Assembly (NCBI RefSeq): GCF_020524045.1
Contig: NZ_JAIVKL010000001.1
Coordinates: 1-64,000 of the forward strand
Direction: 5' to 3'
Source: Metabacillus litoralis
GTDB taxonomy: Bacteria; Bacillota; Bacilli; Bacillales; Bacillaceae
Length of the DNA stretch: 64,000 bases
Each line of letters begins with the position of its first letter. The stretch's first letter is position 1. Shown here in pieces: positions 1 to 8,957 of this stretch. The position numbers and the translations under genes were made by a program. The notes under the pieces are model-generated. The model saw only the letters and a program-made list of their open reading frames with translations. It made no database searches and had not been told where the DNA came from.

Positions 1-143
1 GTGTGTGTGTGGTAACCTCACTTTTAACCTAAAATTCAGGGGGTGGCAAGTTTTTTGCATTTAAAGCCCTATAAATCAAGGAATTATTAACTTTTTAATA
101 TAAAAGTTTTGACAATACGGATAAATATACGGAGGTTATTTAA

Positions 144-590
144 TTGAAAATGAAGCTAATGGTTTTTTCAATTACGACAATGTTGTTTCTTGGAGGATGT
201 TCATTGCTCGAGGATGTAAATAATTCAGTTACTTATGTGAATGAAGCAACAGAGTATGTGGGTGAAGTGAATACGTTTGTTTCAGAAGTACCCACACTCG
301 CTGAACAAGCAGTAAGTGATGAACTGGCACGACTAGATTTAGAGTCAAAACTAACTGACATGAAAGAAGATATTGAAGCATTTAATGAGCTTCAAGCACC
401 TGAACTTGCGAATGATCTTCATCAACAAATTATCGAACATAATAATACAGCCCTTGAAGGAATTGATTTGTATTTACACAATATTAAAGACGGAAAATTT
501 GATACTGCTTTACTTGAGAATAGTGAGTTTTTCACATCTCTTCAAGAGATAACAGATACAGTTGATCAAATTAAAGAATTAGGATTATAA
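144..590 (+). CDS. Small lipoprotein, DUF6376-like
   Basis: A 148-residue protein with a short positively charged start, a hydrophobic stretch and a lipobox (FLGGC, Cys about residue 19), so it should be lipid-anchored on the outer face of the membrane. The mature part is mostly helical and acidic, and resembles the DUF6376 lipoproteins of Bacillus, whose function is unknown. The start is TTG, chosen because GGAGG lies 9 bases upstream. No partner gene is adjacent. The assignment to the family rests on overall pattern only. Confidence 0.75.
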   Translation: MKMKLMVFSITTMLFLGGCSLLEDVNNSVTYVNEATEYVGEVNTFVSEVPTLAEQAVSDELARLDLESKLTDMKEDIEAFNELQAPELANDLHQQIIEHNNTALEGIDLYLHNIKDGKFDTALLENSEFFTSLQEITDTVDQIKELGL

Positions 591-765
591 AAGCATCTTG
601 GACTAAGGTAATATCTGTTAGCTTGTGACTTACGTAGTAAAGCTATTGATAATTAAATTTTCAACTTGCTTACCTTAGGAGGATCACCCCCATTGATTTA
701 GGGAATTTCACCAAATATTCAATGTAATTATAATTTCATTGAATTGAGATGGAAGGGAGAATGAA

Positions 766-1299
766 ATGTTTATATCATATTTATTAGTTTTTATTTTGGC
801 AGCTGTACCATTGTTTGAACTTATTGCTGTTATTCCATTAGCAGTTATTGGAGGCTTATCCCCGATACCTGTTGCAATACTAGCTTTTCTTGGGAATTCT
901 CTAACAATACTTTTATTGATTTTGTTTGTTGATAAAGTCAAAACATGGATAAGAAAGAGAAAACAAAAAAGAATGATTGGTAGTGGGCAACAAGCAGCTA
1001 CTCTCGAGGATGAAGCTGAAGTAGAAGCAGACTCAAAGAAGGCAAAACGTGCTAGGGTGTTATTTGACAGATATGGATTGCCAGGTCTAGCGATTATCGG
1101 CCCATTCTTTGTTGGTTCACATATTTCTGCTTTTATGGGAATGAGCTTTGGCTCTAAAAGGTCGTTAGTAACAACTTGGATGCTTGTTAGTTTAGGTTTA
1201 TGGACAATTGTAACAGCTGTTGCCTCAAGCTATGGTGTTTCTTATTTTATTCCGAACGTAGGAGAAGATGGATTTATCACTAAGATTTTTCAGCAATAA
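766..1299 (+). CDS. Small multi-drug export family membrane protein
   Basis: A 177-residue integral membrane protein. It has two or three hydrophobic segments in residues 1-55 with the pattern FELIAVIPLA, a basic cytoplasmic loop (about 56-100, rich in Lys/Arg/Glu), then RYGLPGLAIIGP and further membrane segments. This matches the 'putative small multi-drug export' family (COG2426 type). The family name is historical and substrates are not established. AAGGGAG precedes the ATG. It stands alone, with a hairpin terminator about 190 bases downstream. Confidence 0.75.
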   Translation: MFISYLLVFILAAVPLFELIAVIPLAVIGGLSPIPVAILAFLGNSLTILLLILFVDKVKTWIRKRKQKRMIGSGQQAATLEDEAEVEADSKKAKRARVLFDRYGLPGLAIIGPFFVGSHISAFMGMSFGSKRSLVTTWMLVSLGLWTIVTAVASSYGVSYFIPNVGEDGFITKIFQQ

Positions 1300-1308
1300 G
1301 TAAATTAA

Positions 1309-1431
1309 GAACAGACCATCAAGGAATCTTTTAAAGTTAAAAGTACAATTGATAAATATAAACCTTATTTAGAAAGTAGTTTAGTTCCCGTTCAAATACA
1401 TTATTTGATAGATCTTCTAAATAAGAAATAG
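1309..1431 (+). other. Possible coding remnant in the 1300-1833 intergenic region
   Basis: A 40-codon open stretch ending in TAG, with protein-like composition (…YKPYLESSL…YLIDLLNKK), no start codon and no ribosome-binding site. It could be the 3' scrap of a lost gene or chance. The rest of 1300-1833 holds a terminator hairpin and a family A repeat; nothing else was seen. Confidence 0.2.
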
Positions 1432-1482
1432 TTTTAAAATGAGTAACGACATAATATCATTTTAAAAAAATAAATGACATTT

Positions 1483-1519
1483 AACAGACCAATCATACTA
1501 TGGTTCGGTCTGTTATTTC
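1483..1519 (+). terminator. Hairpin terminator candidate
   Basis: The arms AACAGACC and GGTCTGTT are separated by about 15 bases and followed by a weak T-rich tail. It lies downstream of the small multi-drug export gene. Confidence 0.5.
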
Positions 1520-1646
1520 TGCACTTATATATTCTAAAGCTATATAATTAAATATTCTTATAAATGAAAATAAAGTCGAAACTCATAGTGTTTTGTTACG
1601 TATATACAATTGTAGCAATATATCACTAATTTAAGTTTTATATTAA

Positions 1647-1813
1647 GGCTGTTTTCACAAACTTTGTTACTTTTAAATACCTTAAGCAATCAACACTGTT
1701 GTATAAAGTCTAGAGGCATCTTTTCTTCATAAAAAATAATACCCTTTTAGTTGGAAGACACTGTTTCTACTCCAATTTGTGGTTACATAGCAACAATTGT
1801 TCAGAAAAGAGCC
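1647..1813 (+). mobile_element. Family A miniature element, copy 1, with perfect 8-bp target duplication
   Basis: A non-coding element of 167 bp that begins GGCTGTTTTC and ends GAAAAGAGCC. The two ends form imperfect inverted repeats of about 25 bp. It is flanked on both sides by TATATTAA (1639-1646 and 1814-1821), a perfect 8-bp target-site duplication. The same element recurs at seven other places in the window. It has no ORF, so it is a MITE-like, non-autonomous unit. The downstream duplication also supplies part of the A-rich leader of the next gene. Confidence 0.85.
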
Positions 1814-1833
1814 TATATTAAAGGAGAGCTACA

Positions 1834-2187
1834 ATGAAGAAATATTCCGAATTTAAACTAAATATAGAACCCTTTGAAGCCTCAATGAAAATAACAGAAA
1901 ATAGTGAAGTTAAGGAACTAATCGTGTTCTATGATTATAAGGTAGCTGGTGATGGTAATAAACGAATTAGTATACTTGTGTTAGAGAAGTTTTTTCTGCG
2001 TAATAATAGTACAGCATCTTTAACAGTAACGATCGACAATTTTGAAGGAGAGACCGTAATGAAATGTGTTTCGACAGGGAACGGAGAAGGATTCTTTGAT
2101 ATAGGATGGGGAGCTGGTAAGAGCTTTATTAATTCGGTTCGTCACCCTTTGGAACAACATATAGTTGAAGTAGTTCACGAAGATTAA
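1834..2187 (+). CDS. Hypothetical protein, possibly DUF6054-like
   Basis: A 117-residue soluble protein with AAAGGAGAG before its ATG. No signal peptide or membrane segment is visible. The central part alternates short strands (RISILVLEKFFLR, ASLTVTIDNFEGETVMKCVSTGNGEG), suggesting a small beta-rich fold followed by a C-terminal helix. The order of strands recalls DUF6054 proteins, but I cannot confirm it. The family A element ends only about 20 bp upstream, so the promoter may lie inside that element. Confidence 0.6.
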   Translation: MKKYSEFKLNIEPFEASMKITENSEVKELIVFYDYKVAGDGNKRISILVLEKFFLRNNSTASLTVTIDNFEGETVMKCVSTGNGEGFFDIGWGAGKSFINSVRHPLEQHIVEVVHED

Positions 2188-2217
2188 TTTTTTTCCTTAG
2201 GTTATCTATATACAAAG

Positions 2218-2301
2218 ATTATAGGTATCAAACAACATGCGGCTCCATTTGTTTTAGCAGATTTTCATTTTGAAAAATTCAAGATGAAATCAATATTTTA
2301 A
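2218..2301 (+). pseudogene. Remnant related to the C-terminus of the 44977-45534 protein
   Basis: A 27-codon tail in the same frame as the preceding gene but after its stop. It reads …PFVLADFHFEKFK…, closely matching FPYILADFHWKEIQ near the C-terminus of the 185-residue protein at 44977-45534. There is no start codon. It looks like the last piece of a decayed paralogue. Basis: direct comparison of the two translations in this window. Confidence 0.45.
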
Positions 2302-2396
2302 CAAGACTAGTAAAATGAGGAAGAGTAGTAGAAAATGTATTCATCTGACTTTAAAACTTAGTTAAATTGAGGAAAAAATCCAGGAGGAAACACTTA

Positions 2397-2879
2397 ATGG
2401 AGCATAACACAATAGTCACATTGAAACACTTTTCACTCGAACATTTGGAGCATTTAAACTCTTTTCAACTTCCAAAAGATCAAGAAAAATTCACAGCATT
2501 ACCTAACGAGGTTATGAATGTAAAAGAGGGACAATTTCGAATTGTTATAACAAGCAATGACATTCCAGTTGGATTTTTCCTTTTACATTCTACGAAAAGA
2601 GTAATGCAGTATACAGATAATTCAAAAGCAATGCTACTAACAGCATTTTCTATTAATTATTCAACTCAAGGTCAAGGGTTTGCTAAAAGAGGAATGCTGT
2701 TATTGAAAGCTTTTATTAAGAAGGAATTCCCTACTTGTAATGAAATTGTTTTAGCTGTAAACCATAAAAACATTCCCGCACAAAATCTTTATAATAAAGT
2801 TGGGTTTCATGATACAGGCAGAAGAAAAGTAGGCGTTATTGGAGAACAATTTATTATGAGCTTACTTGTTACTCCCTAG
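2397..2879 (+). CDS. GNAT family N-acetyltransferase
   Basis: About 160 residues. The acetyl-CoA-binding region is visible as LLTAFSINYSTQGQGFAKRGM (conserved Q/R-G-x-G/A pattern), followed by NHKNIPAQNLYNKVGF, the typical C-terminal GNAT signature. The substrate is unknown. An in-frame TTG 30 bases upstream was rejected because AGGAGG (2382-2387) sits nine bases before the ATG at 2397. It stands alone. Confidence 0.85.
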   Translation: MEHNTIVTLKHFSLEHLEHLNSFQLPKDQEKFTALPNEVMNVKEGQFRIVITSNDIPVGFFLLHSTKRVMQYTDNSKAMLLTAFSINYSTQGQGFAKRGMLLLKAFIKKEFPTCNEIVLAVNHKNIPAQNLYNKVGFHDTGRRKVGVIGEQFIMSLLVTP

Positions 2880-3272
2880 AAAAAAATTTTTTCATTATAG
2901 TAACTCTTCATTGCTTCAAAAATACAAAAGCTTAACTCTTGAAAATCAAAGTGTTTTCAAATCTTACTGCATGTATTAAATAAAGTTACATAAGAAGACA
3001 AATTAATTTTTAAAAAATATTCTGATATAACTTAAATTATCAATAAATATCTATGTAAATATTGTAAAATGAAAAATACACTGTTTGTTCATAGTGTTTT
3101 ATTGATGTATTTAGCTTAATTGTTTTTGTTACTGCTTCTGAAAACACCTTCATTTTTTTTATTGAGATAAGGTAAGGATGTAAGGAATCACAGAACTTAG
3201 AGAATAGTTGCTCTACACCAAGGAACAAAGCAAGGATGTGATCATATTTTTCACGATGGATTTCCAAAAAAT
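2880..3272. other. Intergenic stretch, nothing convincing seen
   Basis: AT-rich. A 75-codon minus-strand ORF (3040-3267) has no convincing ribosome-binding site and its protein is not recognisable. Its N-terminal half (HREKYDHILALFLGVEQLF) is somewhat protein-like, so an old gene fragment is possible. Confidence 0.3.
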
Positions 3273-3827
3273 TTGAAAGATGACGTTAATAAAATAAATA
3301 AACTCATTTCGCAAAAAGCCTATAATAATATCACTATTGGAGAGTCAGAGGAAATTGTTGAGTATTTTCAAGATAATAACGTCATTAAATTTCCTTATCG
3401 AATTTATTACATCGATAATTCAGATGAATTTATAGATAGTTTAAATGATCAAGAGAAAATGATTGTGCATTGTATTTATTCAAGAAGTTGTGACGGTTTT
3501 GTACGACAAAAACATATGAATTCATTGCTTTTAATGGATTATGAAGATTGGGTTATAGCCTACATCGTAAAAATATGTGATGAATATGTCCTAGAAATAG
3601 TAGAAATGACTTATGAAATCTTAAAAGAGCAGAACACAGAACGAATCAAGAAATTTTGTCATCAAAATCATCTTTCATTTTGCAAAAGTTATAACAGAAT
3701 GATTAGCTATTGGAATGAATATTACCGTTATAAAAACAATAATTTTCAACAATATATCGGTAGGAAACTATTTAAAGATTGTTTTGGATACTCTAAATCA
3801 ATGGAATTTATAAAAATGAGTATGTGA
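3273..3827 (+). CDS. Hypothetical protein of 184 residues
   Basis: A long open frame with soluble composition, rich in Tyr, Asn, Cys and acidic residues. No recognised domain, signal peptide or membrane segment. The TTG start is weakly supported: there is no good ribosome-binding site, only an A-rich stretch. The gene may therefore be 5'-truncated or its start misplaced. A strong terminator follows. Confidence 0.5.
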   Translation: MKDDVNKINKLISQKAYNNITIGESEEIVEYFQDNNVIKFPYRIYYIDNSDEFIDSLNDQEKMIVHCIYSRSCDGFVRQKHMNSLLLMDYEDWVIAYIVKICDEYVLEIVEMTYEILKEQNTERIKKFCHQNHLSFCKSYNRMISYWNEYYRYKNNNFQQYIGRKLFKDCFGYSKSMEFIKMSM

Positions 3828-3845
3828 AACATTATACATCTAGCT

Positions 3846-3886
3846 AAATGCATTCCTGTAAAAAAACAGGGATGCATTTTCTTTTA
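3846..3886 (+). terminator. Intrinsic terminator
   Basis: The arms AATGCATTCCTGT and ACAGGGATGCATT enclose an A-rich loop and are followed by TTCTTTT. It ends the hypothetical gene before it. Confidence 0.85.
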
Positions 3887-4011
3887 AAATGAATAATAGG
3901 AAAACAAGGTAAAATATAAAATAATTATTAGGATAGTAAAACGAATGATTTGATTTTATTTAGTAACCAATAATGAAAATGGTCGTCTAATGAAATACGG
4001 GGGTGTTCAGT

Positions 4012-4410
4012 GTGAAGAAAATTATTCTAACTAATTTTTCTGCATTGCTTTTTTTAGGACTACTTGTTTGTTCTAATCAAAATGAACAAGAAAGTATTAT
4101 TGACCAAAATTATGTTAAAAGCAATGAGCTAGAAAGAAAGGTTTTCAAAAAAGATGATGTCAGAGAAATAGTATGGAGGCAACTGTCTTCAAATCAAAAA
4201 GAATGGATTGATGATAGTTGGAGAGATGGAAAGGTATCTAAAATATTACTGAATGAAAATATGACCACTGAACTTAATGATATATCATATGAAGGAAAAG
4301 AAGTCTACATGATTGATTTTCCTACAAAAACCAAATCTATTCCAGACAATATAATTGTTTATGCAGACGTAATTACTTTTGCTTACATTGGTAACGGTCT
4401 AGTAGATTAA
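4012..4410 (+). CDS. Small exported protein, possible lipoprotein
   Basis: About 132 residues starting at a GTG (VKKII…), with GGGGGTG upstream. The N-terminus is a signal-like hydrophobic stretch ending LGLLVCSNQ. The Cys could be a lipobox cysteine although Val at -1 is atypical. The mature domain contains WRQLSSNQKEWIDDSWRDGK and VYMIDFPTKTKSIPDNIIVYAD, a pattern I associate with small uncharacterised Bacillus exported proteins. No neighbour suggests a function. Confidence 0.65.
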   Translation: MKKIILTNFSALLFLGLLVCSNQNEQESIIDQNYVKSNELERKVFKKDDVREIVWRQLSSNQKEWIDDSWRDGKVSKILLNENMTTELNDISYEGKEVYMIDFPTKTKSIPDNIIVYADVITFAYIGNGLVD

Positions 4411-4509
4411 AATACAAAAAACAGACCCATTTTTACTTCCTATTTACAATGAATTAATGTTTCTTCTCTGTTAACGGGCACTTTAGTTTAACTTGCAAAA
4501 GATTTAAAA

Positions 4510-4556
4510 GAAAAAAAGCCTGAAGGTTGTCGGAATTTCCATCAAGCTTTTTGTAT
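4510..4556. terminator. Bidirectional terminator between convergent genes
   Basis: The arms AAAAAGC and GCTTTTT, with a partly paired interior, are T-rich on both sides. It lies between the plus-strand gene ending at 4410 and the minus-strand aminotransferase. Confidence 0.6.
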
Positions 4557-4716
4557 TTTTTTGTCGAATATGTTTTAAAATCGCATGTTATTTTTGTTAT
4601 GATATTAGATTTTCTCCACGATATCGTAAGTAATGATTTGAATGTCGTATCCTAAATTTAATTTGATGGTTCCACTGTTAGAAAAGAAATCAGACAAAAC
4701 TACCAGCAGGATCCAC

Positions 4717-5994
4717 TCAATTATTTAACAGTTTTTTAATACTTGTCATTTTAATACATACACACAGTACTTCAATAGCTGTTTTTAATTCAGTTAATGA
4801 TGGAAAAGTTGGAGCAATTCGAATATTTCGATTCCTAGGATCTTTACCATAAGGAAATGTTGCTCCAGCAGACGTTAATGTTACTCCAGCTTCAGAAGCA
4901 AGTTTAACCGTTTCCGTTGCACAACCATCAAGTGTATTTAAACTGATAAAATATCCTCCTTTTGGATTACTCCACGAAGCAATATTTAGTTCACCTAACT
5001 GTGATTGTAAAATGCTTGTTACCATATCAAATTTTGGTTTAATGATTTCAGCTTGTTTTTTCATATGGTGATTAATATTTTCAAGATTCTTAAGAAAACG
5101 AACATGTCGAACTTGATTGATTTTATCAGGACCAATTGTTTGAATGGCAAGTTGCTTCTTAATAAAAGCAATATTATCTTCACTTGCTGCCATTGCTGAA
5201 ACTCCTGATCCAGGGAAAGTTATTTTTGATGTGGAAGCAAATATAAATACTCTATTAGGATTATCAGCTTCTTTACAGGCTTTTAACATATTTTTTAATT
5301 GAGAAGGTTCATTTGTTAAATGGTGAACTGTATACGCATCATCCCAAAAGATTTTAAAATCTGTTGCTTTTGTTTTCATATTTGCAAGACGTGTTACTAC
5401 TTCATCACCATATGTAGTTCCATCTGGATTACTATACTTTGGAATGCACCAGATCCCTTTTATCGATTCGTCTTTTTCAACAAGTTCTTCAATTTTATCC
5501 ATATCAGGACCATCATCTAACATGTCAATTGTGATCATTTCAATGTTTAATAATTCACATATAGCAAAATGTCTATCATATCCAGGACTAGGACACAAAA
5601 ATTTGATTTTCGGTTCTTTTCCCCATGGTATGCTACTGTCAATCACACCGTGAAGTAAAGCTCTTGATACCGTGTCATACATCATATTTAGACTAGAGTT
5701 TCCGCCAATAATTACTTCTTTTGGATTAACTTGAAGCATTTCAGCAAAGAGTTTCTTAGCTTCATCTAGACCATCTAAAGAACCATAGTTACGAATATCT
5801 ATTCCTTCTGAGACATGCAGTGATTCATCTGAAATACTCAGTAAATCTAATGAAAGATCAAGCTGTTCAGGACTAGGCTTTCCTCTGGACATATCTAAAG
5901 AAAGATTACTTTCTTTGATTTCTTGATATTCATCTTCTAATTTAGTATAAAGCTCAATTAATTGTTCTTTGTTCAAGTTTGTTAAATCAGTCAA
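4717..5994 (-). CDS. PLP-dependent aminotransferase, class Ic aspartate-aminotransferase type
   Basis: A 425-residue fold-type I aminotransferase. Visible motifs are MSRGKPS (about 35-41), the YSNPDG asparagine (about 189), DDAY (about 219), the Schiff-base lysine in STSKITFPGSG (Lys about 257) and RNIRIAPTFPS, the substrate carboxylate-binding arginine region. The length and the N-terminal SRGKPSPEQLDLS signature fit the Ic aspartate aminotransferase group (Corynebacterium AspT type) rather than AspC. It likely transfers amino groups between aspartate or alanine and 2-oxoglutarate. The start is TTG, with GGGGG eight bases upstream. Monocistronic. Confidence 0.85.
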   Translation of the reverse strand: MTDLTNLNKEQLIELYTKLEDEYQEIKESNLSLDMSRGKPSPEQLDLSLDLLSISDESLHVSEGIDIRNYGSLDGLDEAKKLFAEMLQVNPKEVIIGGNSSLNMMYDTVSRALLHGVIDSSIPWGKEPKIKFLCPSPGYDRHFAICELLNIEMITIDMLDDGPDMDKIEELVEKDESIKGIWCIPKYSNPDGTTYGDEVVTRLANMKTKATDFKIFWDDAYTVHHLTNEPSQLKNMLKACKEADNPNRVFIFASTSKITFPGSGVSAMAASEDNIAFIKKQLAIQTIGPDKINQVRHVRFLKNLENINHHMKKQAEIIKPKFDMVTSILQSQLGELNIASWSNPKGGYFISLNTLDGCATETVKLASEAGVTLTSAGATFPYGKDPRNRNIRIAPTFPSLTELKTAIEVLCVCIKMTSIKKLLNN

Positions 5995-6222
5995 CAGTAA
6001 TACCCCCTAAATAGTTACCACAATAAATAACTATTCGCTTAGTTTATAGATAATCCTTTAATTATTTTACTTCCATGTTTCATTGAAAAATCTGATTTAT
6101 CGTGAAAAATATATTGGGCAATTTACTCATTAATAAATGAATTTTCTATTAAAACGTCACAAATCCAATGGGTATTTATGGTAATATACTAATAAGGTAT
6201 AAAAAGGTAAATTTAAACTACA

Positions 6223-6330
6223 ATGATTACATTCATAGAAATTATATTACTCATTTTATTTATTCAATTTTTCGAGACTCAAAATGCAAAACGTACAAAG
6301 ATAGAACAAAATGAAAAGGTAATTCTATAG
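6223..6330 (+). CDS. Small membrane peptide, 35 residues
   Basis: A short ORF encoding a hydrophobic N-terminal helix (ITFIEIILLILFIQFF) and a charged tail (AKRTKIEQNEK). The organisation is typical of small Bacillus membrane peptides. AAAAGG lies about 14 bases upstream, which is far, so the call is tentative. The rest of 5995-6449 holds no other gene. Confidence 0.35.
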   Translation: MITFIEIILLILFIQFFETQNAKRTKIEQNEKVIL

Positions 6331-6449
6331 TAGTAGAAATCAAGAATAAGAGAGAAAGAGCATTGTACTATTTTTCTTTCTTAGAATATATAAAGATAAG
6401 CCATATTTTTGTTTCTTTAAGGGGAATATTTACATAAGGAGTTCTTTAA

Positions 6450-7370
6450 GTGAAAAAATTGATACTTGGAGTATCTTTTATTATGATCATTAGCTTAGTA
6501 CTTGTGATGATTAGGTATCAAAATGCTCCTCAAACATCACTTCCTAATTTTAATCAAGAATCTAAAAATGATCTCAAAAAACCTCAGGTAGAAGAGTTAC
6601 AGCCAATTGACCCAATTAAATTGATCAGTTATTCATTACAAAATGAAAAGCTACACATCACATTTGATAAAGGAAAGAACTGGATTAAAGTTCCAGTTGA
6701 TCACAACCAATTATTTTATGGTGATTATCATGGCAACAAGAAACAACTGATTGAAAATAGTTATATTATAACGAACAATCGAATTGCTTTCATTTATAGT
6801 GATCATCACAAGGTTTTATTATCTTATTCTACTAATCAAGGAAAAACATGGGATCAACATGTTATTACGGAACAGTTTACGGCTATAAGATTTAGAAAAG
6901 TAGAATTTCTTAATGATACATTCGGATATATCATTATTTCGGGCAATCGAACGATGTCTCAGGAATCATCACATGTTTTTTTAACAACTGATGCAGGGGA
7001 AAATTGGAATGAAACAACAAATTCAGGGATAACGAGATTAATTTCAGATGGAGGTTTTATTGATGTATCTACTGGATTTCTTTCTTTTGGCACGATAAAC
7101 CCTCAGGAACCAGATCTTTATTTTACACATGATTCAGGAAACTCCTGGAAGAAAGCCACTTTTCTTATTCCTGAAAAATACAAACAAATCTTTGTATCAG
7201 CAGAAATACCCGTAAAGGAAAATGACGGGCTGGCTGTACTGGTTAATCAAGGTCCTAATGGTGACTATAAGGGTGGGAATGTAAAAGGAAAATTCATTTC
7301 AAAAGATAGCGGGAAAACATGGGAGTTTTCAATGGAGGTTTCACCAAATGAAACAGAAAACATGGAATAA
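6450..7370 (+). CDS. Exported Asp-box (BNR) beta-propeller protein
   Basis: A 306-residue protein with an N-terminal signal anchor (residues 1-25) and at least five Asp-box repeats of the S/T-x-D-x-G-x-x-W type: FDKGKNW, STNQGKTW, TTDAGENW, THDSGNSW and SKDSGKTW. These mark a sialidase/YCF48-like beta-propeller. No catalytic sialidase residues are obvious, so an enzymatic role is not implied. The GTG start has AAGGAG eight bases upstream. It overlaps the next gene by 23 bases, and the three genes 6450-8686 read as one unit. Confidence 0.8.
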   Translation: MKKLILGVSFIMIISLVLVMIRYQNAPQTSLPNFNQESKNDLKKPQVEELQPIDPIKLISYSLQNEKLHITFDKGKNWIKVPVDHNQLFYGDYHGNKKQLIENSYIITNNRIAFIYSDHHKVLLSYSTNQGKTWDQHVITEQFTAIRFRKVEFLNDTFGYIIISGNRTMSQESSHVFLTTDAGENWNETTNSGITRLISDGGFIDVSTGFLSFGTINPQEPDLYFTHDSGNSWKKATFLIPEKYKQIFVSAEIPVKENDGLAVLVNQGPNGDYKGGNVKGKFISKDSGKTWEFSMEVSPNETENME

Positions 7371-8208
7371 AATAATTGGTTTCATTTTATTTCTTTTTGC
7401 AATTGGATTGTTCTGTTTGCAAATTGGACTCTTATTATTTTCTAAAAAATATCAAGTAGAGTATATTGACAACCGATTATTTTACATTTTCAATATTTTC
7501 TGTGTTACTTTTTTAACGCTAGCAATCTTACTTTTAATAAAGCTCACAAGAAAAAACAAATTTTATGGTGCTTTTATTGTGGTGAGTTTCATCATTCTAC
7601 ATAGTATTCTCATTTTTGATAGTGAACAGAGAATAAACAATGTAACAAGTATATCACCTAATTTCAAGCATGTTTTATCTGTGAAAGAAAATGTAGAAAG
7701 TGGCGACACCTTTTATTTTAGATCTTATTACGGTATTTTAGCTCGACCTAAAGAAAGATTACCTCAGTCTATTGATGGAAATTTCAAAGTAAAATGGTTA
7801 GCAAATGATGTTGTAGCGGTGACATATAAAGCAGCAGATCAAACACTTCAGCAATTCATTGGAACTTATGGTGATCGGGGGAGTGGTCATTCTTATTATT
7901 ATGTTGGGGCAGAAATTCACGGTAGGTGGGAAAGTCAAAATATCACTGTTATCAGTAATCAAGAAGGGATATCTGTTTCTGAAAATGGTAAAACTCAATT
8001 GTTCCTTTGGGATAACATTGTTCAGTTTGGCACAATTGCTATTGTTTTAAAGAATCATAATGAAGCAGCTTGGACCATCTCACTAGATGAGAGCTTTAAA
8101 GTTGATTCTGATTCTACTAAACCAAAGGTTGGGACGATCACATTGTATAAAGCAACTATGAAAAAAAACCATCCAATTACACTGAACTATAAATCTTTAG
8201 AAAAATAA
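7348..8208 (+). CDS. Membrane protein of unknown function, partner of the propeller gene
   Basis: 286 residues: three hydrophobic segments in the first 95 residues, then an extracytoplasmic domain of about 190 residues. It starts inside the 3' end of the propeller gene (23-base overlap), which implies translational coupling. GGAGG lies just upstream of the ATG. The soluble part is beta-rich and contains FIGTYGDRGSGHSYYYVGAEIHG. I do not recognise the family. It is likely membrane-associated together with its neighbours. Confidence 0.65.
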   Translation: MKQKTWNKIIGFILFLFAIGLFCLQIGLLLFSKKYQVEYIDNRLFYIFNIFCVTFLTLAILLLIKLTRKNKFYGAFIVVSFIILHSILIFDSEQRINNVTSISPNFKHVLSVKENVESGDTFYFRSYYGILARPKERLPQSIDGNFKVKWLANDVVAVTYKAADQTLQQFIGTYGDRGSGHSYYYVGAEIHGRWESQNITVISNQEGISVSENGKTQLFLWDNIVQFGTIAIVLKNHNEAAWTISLDESFKVDSDSTKPKVGTITLYKATMKKNHPITLNYKSLEK

Positions 8209-8242
8209 AAATATCATGAATAGAAGGGTATGTTATGTAGGT

Positions 8243-8686
8243 ATGAAAAAAATAAGTATAATTGTATTATTGTCTTTTGTTACCTTCACTTCATCAGCCC
8301 AAGGTTTAAGTTGGGCTTTCCCCTTTGTCGTATGGGAAGGTCATGTCTATGAAGTGACGAATGAAAAAGTCTCGGAAAGTGATATTGGTCAAATCATTGG
8401 AGAAGTCAAAACAATCCCTGATGATATGACAGGAGAATATTATGGAAATGCCTCAAATGCTTATCCAAAGGGAACAAAGTATTATAAAATAAACAATCTA
8501 AAAACAGATACAAACATTGCGGTCGAAGTGGAAGAAAACCAATGGAAAAAAGCTTCATATACACATGATGCGCCTTTTCATTGGATGAATTTACTTTCAA
8601 AGATCCTTCCTTTTATTATCACAATTTTAATCATCTTCATTCTATTTGTTGGTTTTAGAAAATTGAAAGCAAATTTCACTTCCTAG
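8243..8686 (+). CDS. Exported protein with C-terminal membrane anchor
   Basis: About 147 residues. A signal peptide (KKISIIVLLSFVTFTSSAQG) is followed by a small domain (FVVWEGHVYEVTNEKV … IIGEVKTIPDDMTGEYYGN) and a C-terminal transmembrane helix (LPFIITILIIFILFVGF). An in-frame ATG 27 bases upstream would bury the signal peptide, so the later start is preferred, although neither has an ideal ribosome-binding site. It is the third gene of the propeller unit, 34 bases after the previous stop. Function unknown. Confidence 0.6.
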   Translation: MKKISIIVLLSFVTFTSSAQGLSWAFPFVVWEGHVYEVTNEKVSESDIGQIIGEVKTIPDDMTGEYYGNASNAYPKGTKYYKINNLKTDTNIAVEVEENQWKKASYTHDAPFHWMNLLSKILPFIITILIIFILFVGFRKLKANFTS

Positions 8687-8957
8687 TACAAACAAATAAT
8701 GTATATAATTTTAACTACTTAATCCTGTTCAGTTCATAGTTAAATAATGTAGCTAATAAGATTTATCATTCAATTAATTTCAAAATATTTCAAAAAGCTC
8801 AGTGTTAACCTTAAAAATACATAAAAAAAAGAACACATGATACAAAAAAAATTTAATTTTATCAAAATTGTCGCTATTGAACGTTTTAAGAATAGTGTAG
8901 AATAGAATTATGTCGAATGATAAAATATAAAAATTCCTTGGAGGTTTTCGCTTTATT

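Noticed and set aside
1-143. GT-repeat and TTGACA near the window start
   Set aside because: The GT run is only about ten bases, and TTGACA lacks a -10 at normal spacing.
3040-3267. 75-codon minus-strand ORF
   Set aside because: Slightly transposase-like in its N-terminal part, but no reliable motif or start signal; recorded only as a possible fragment.
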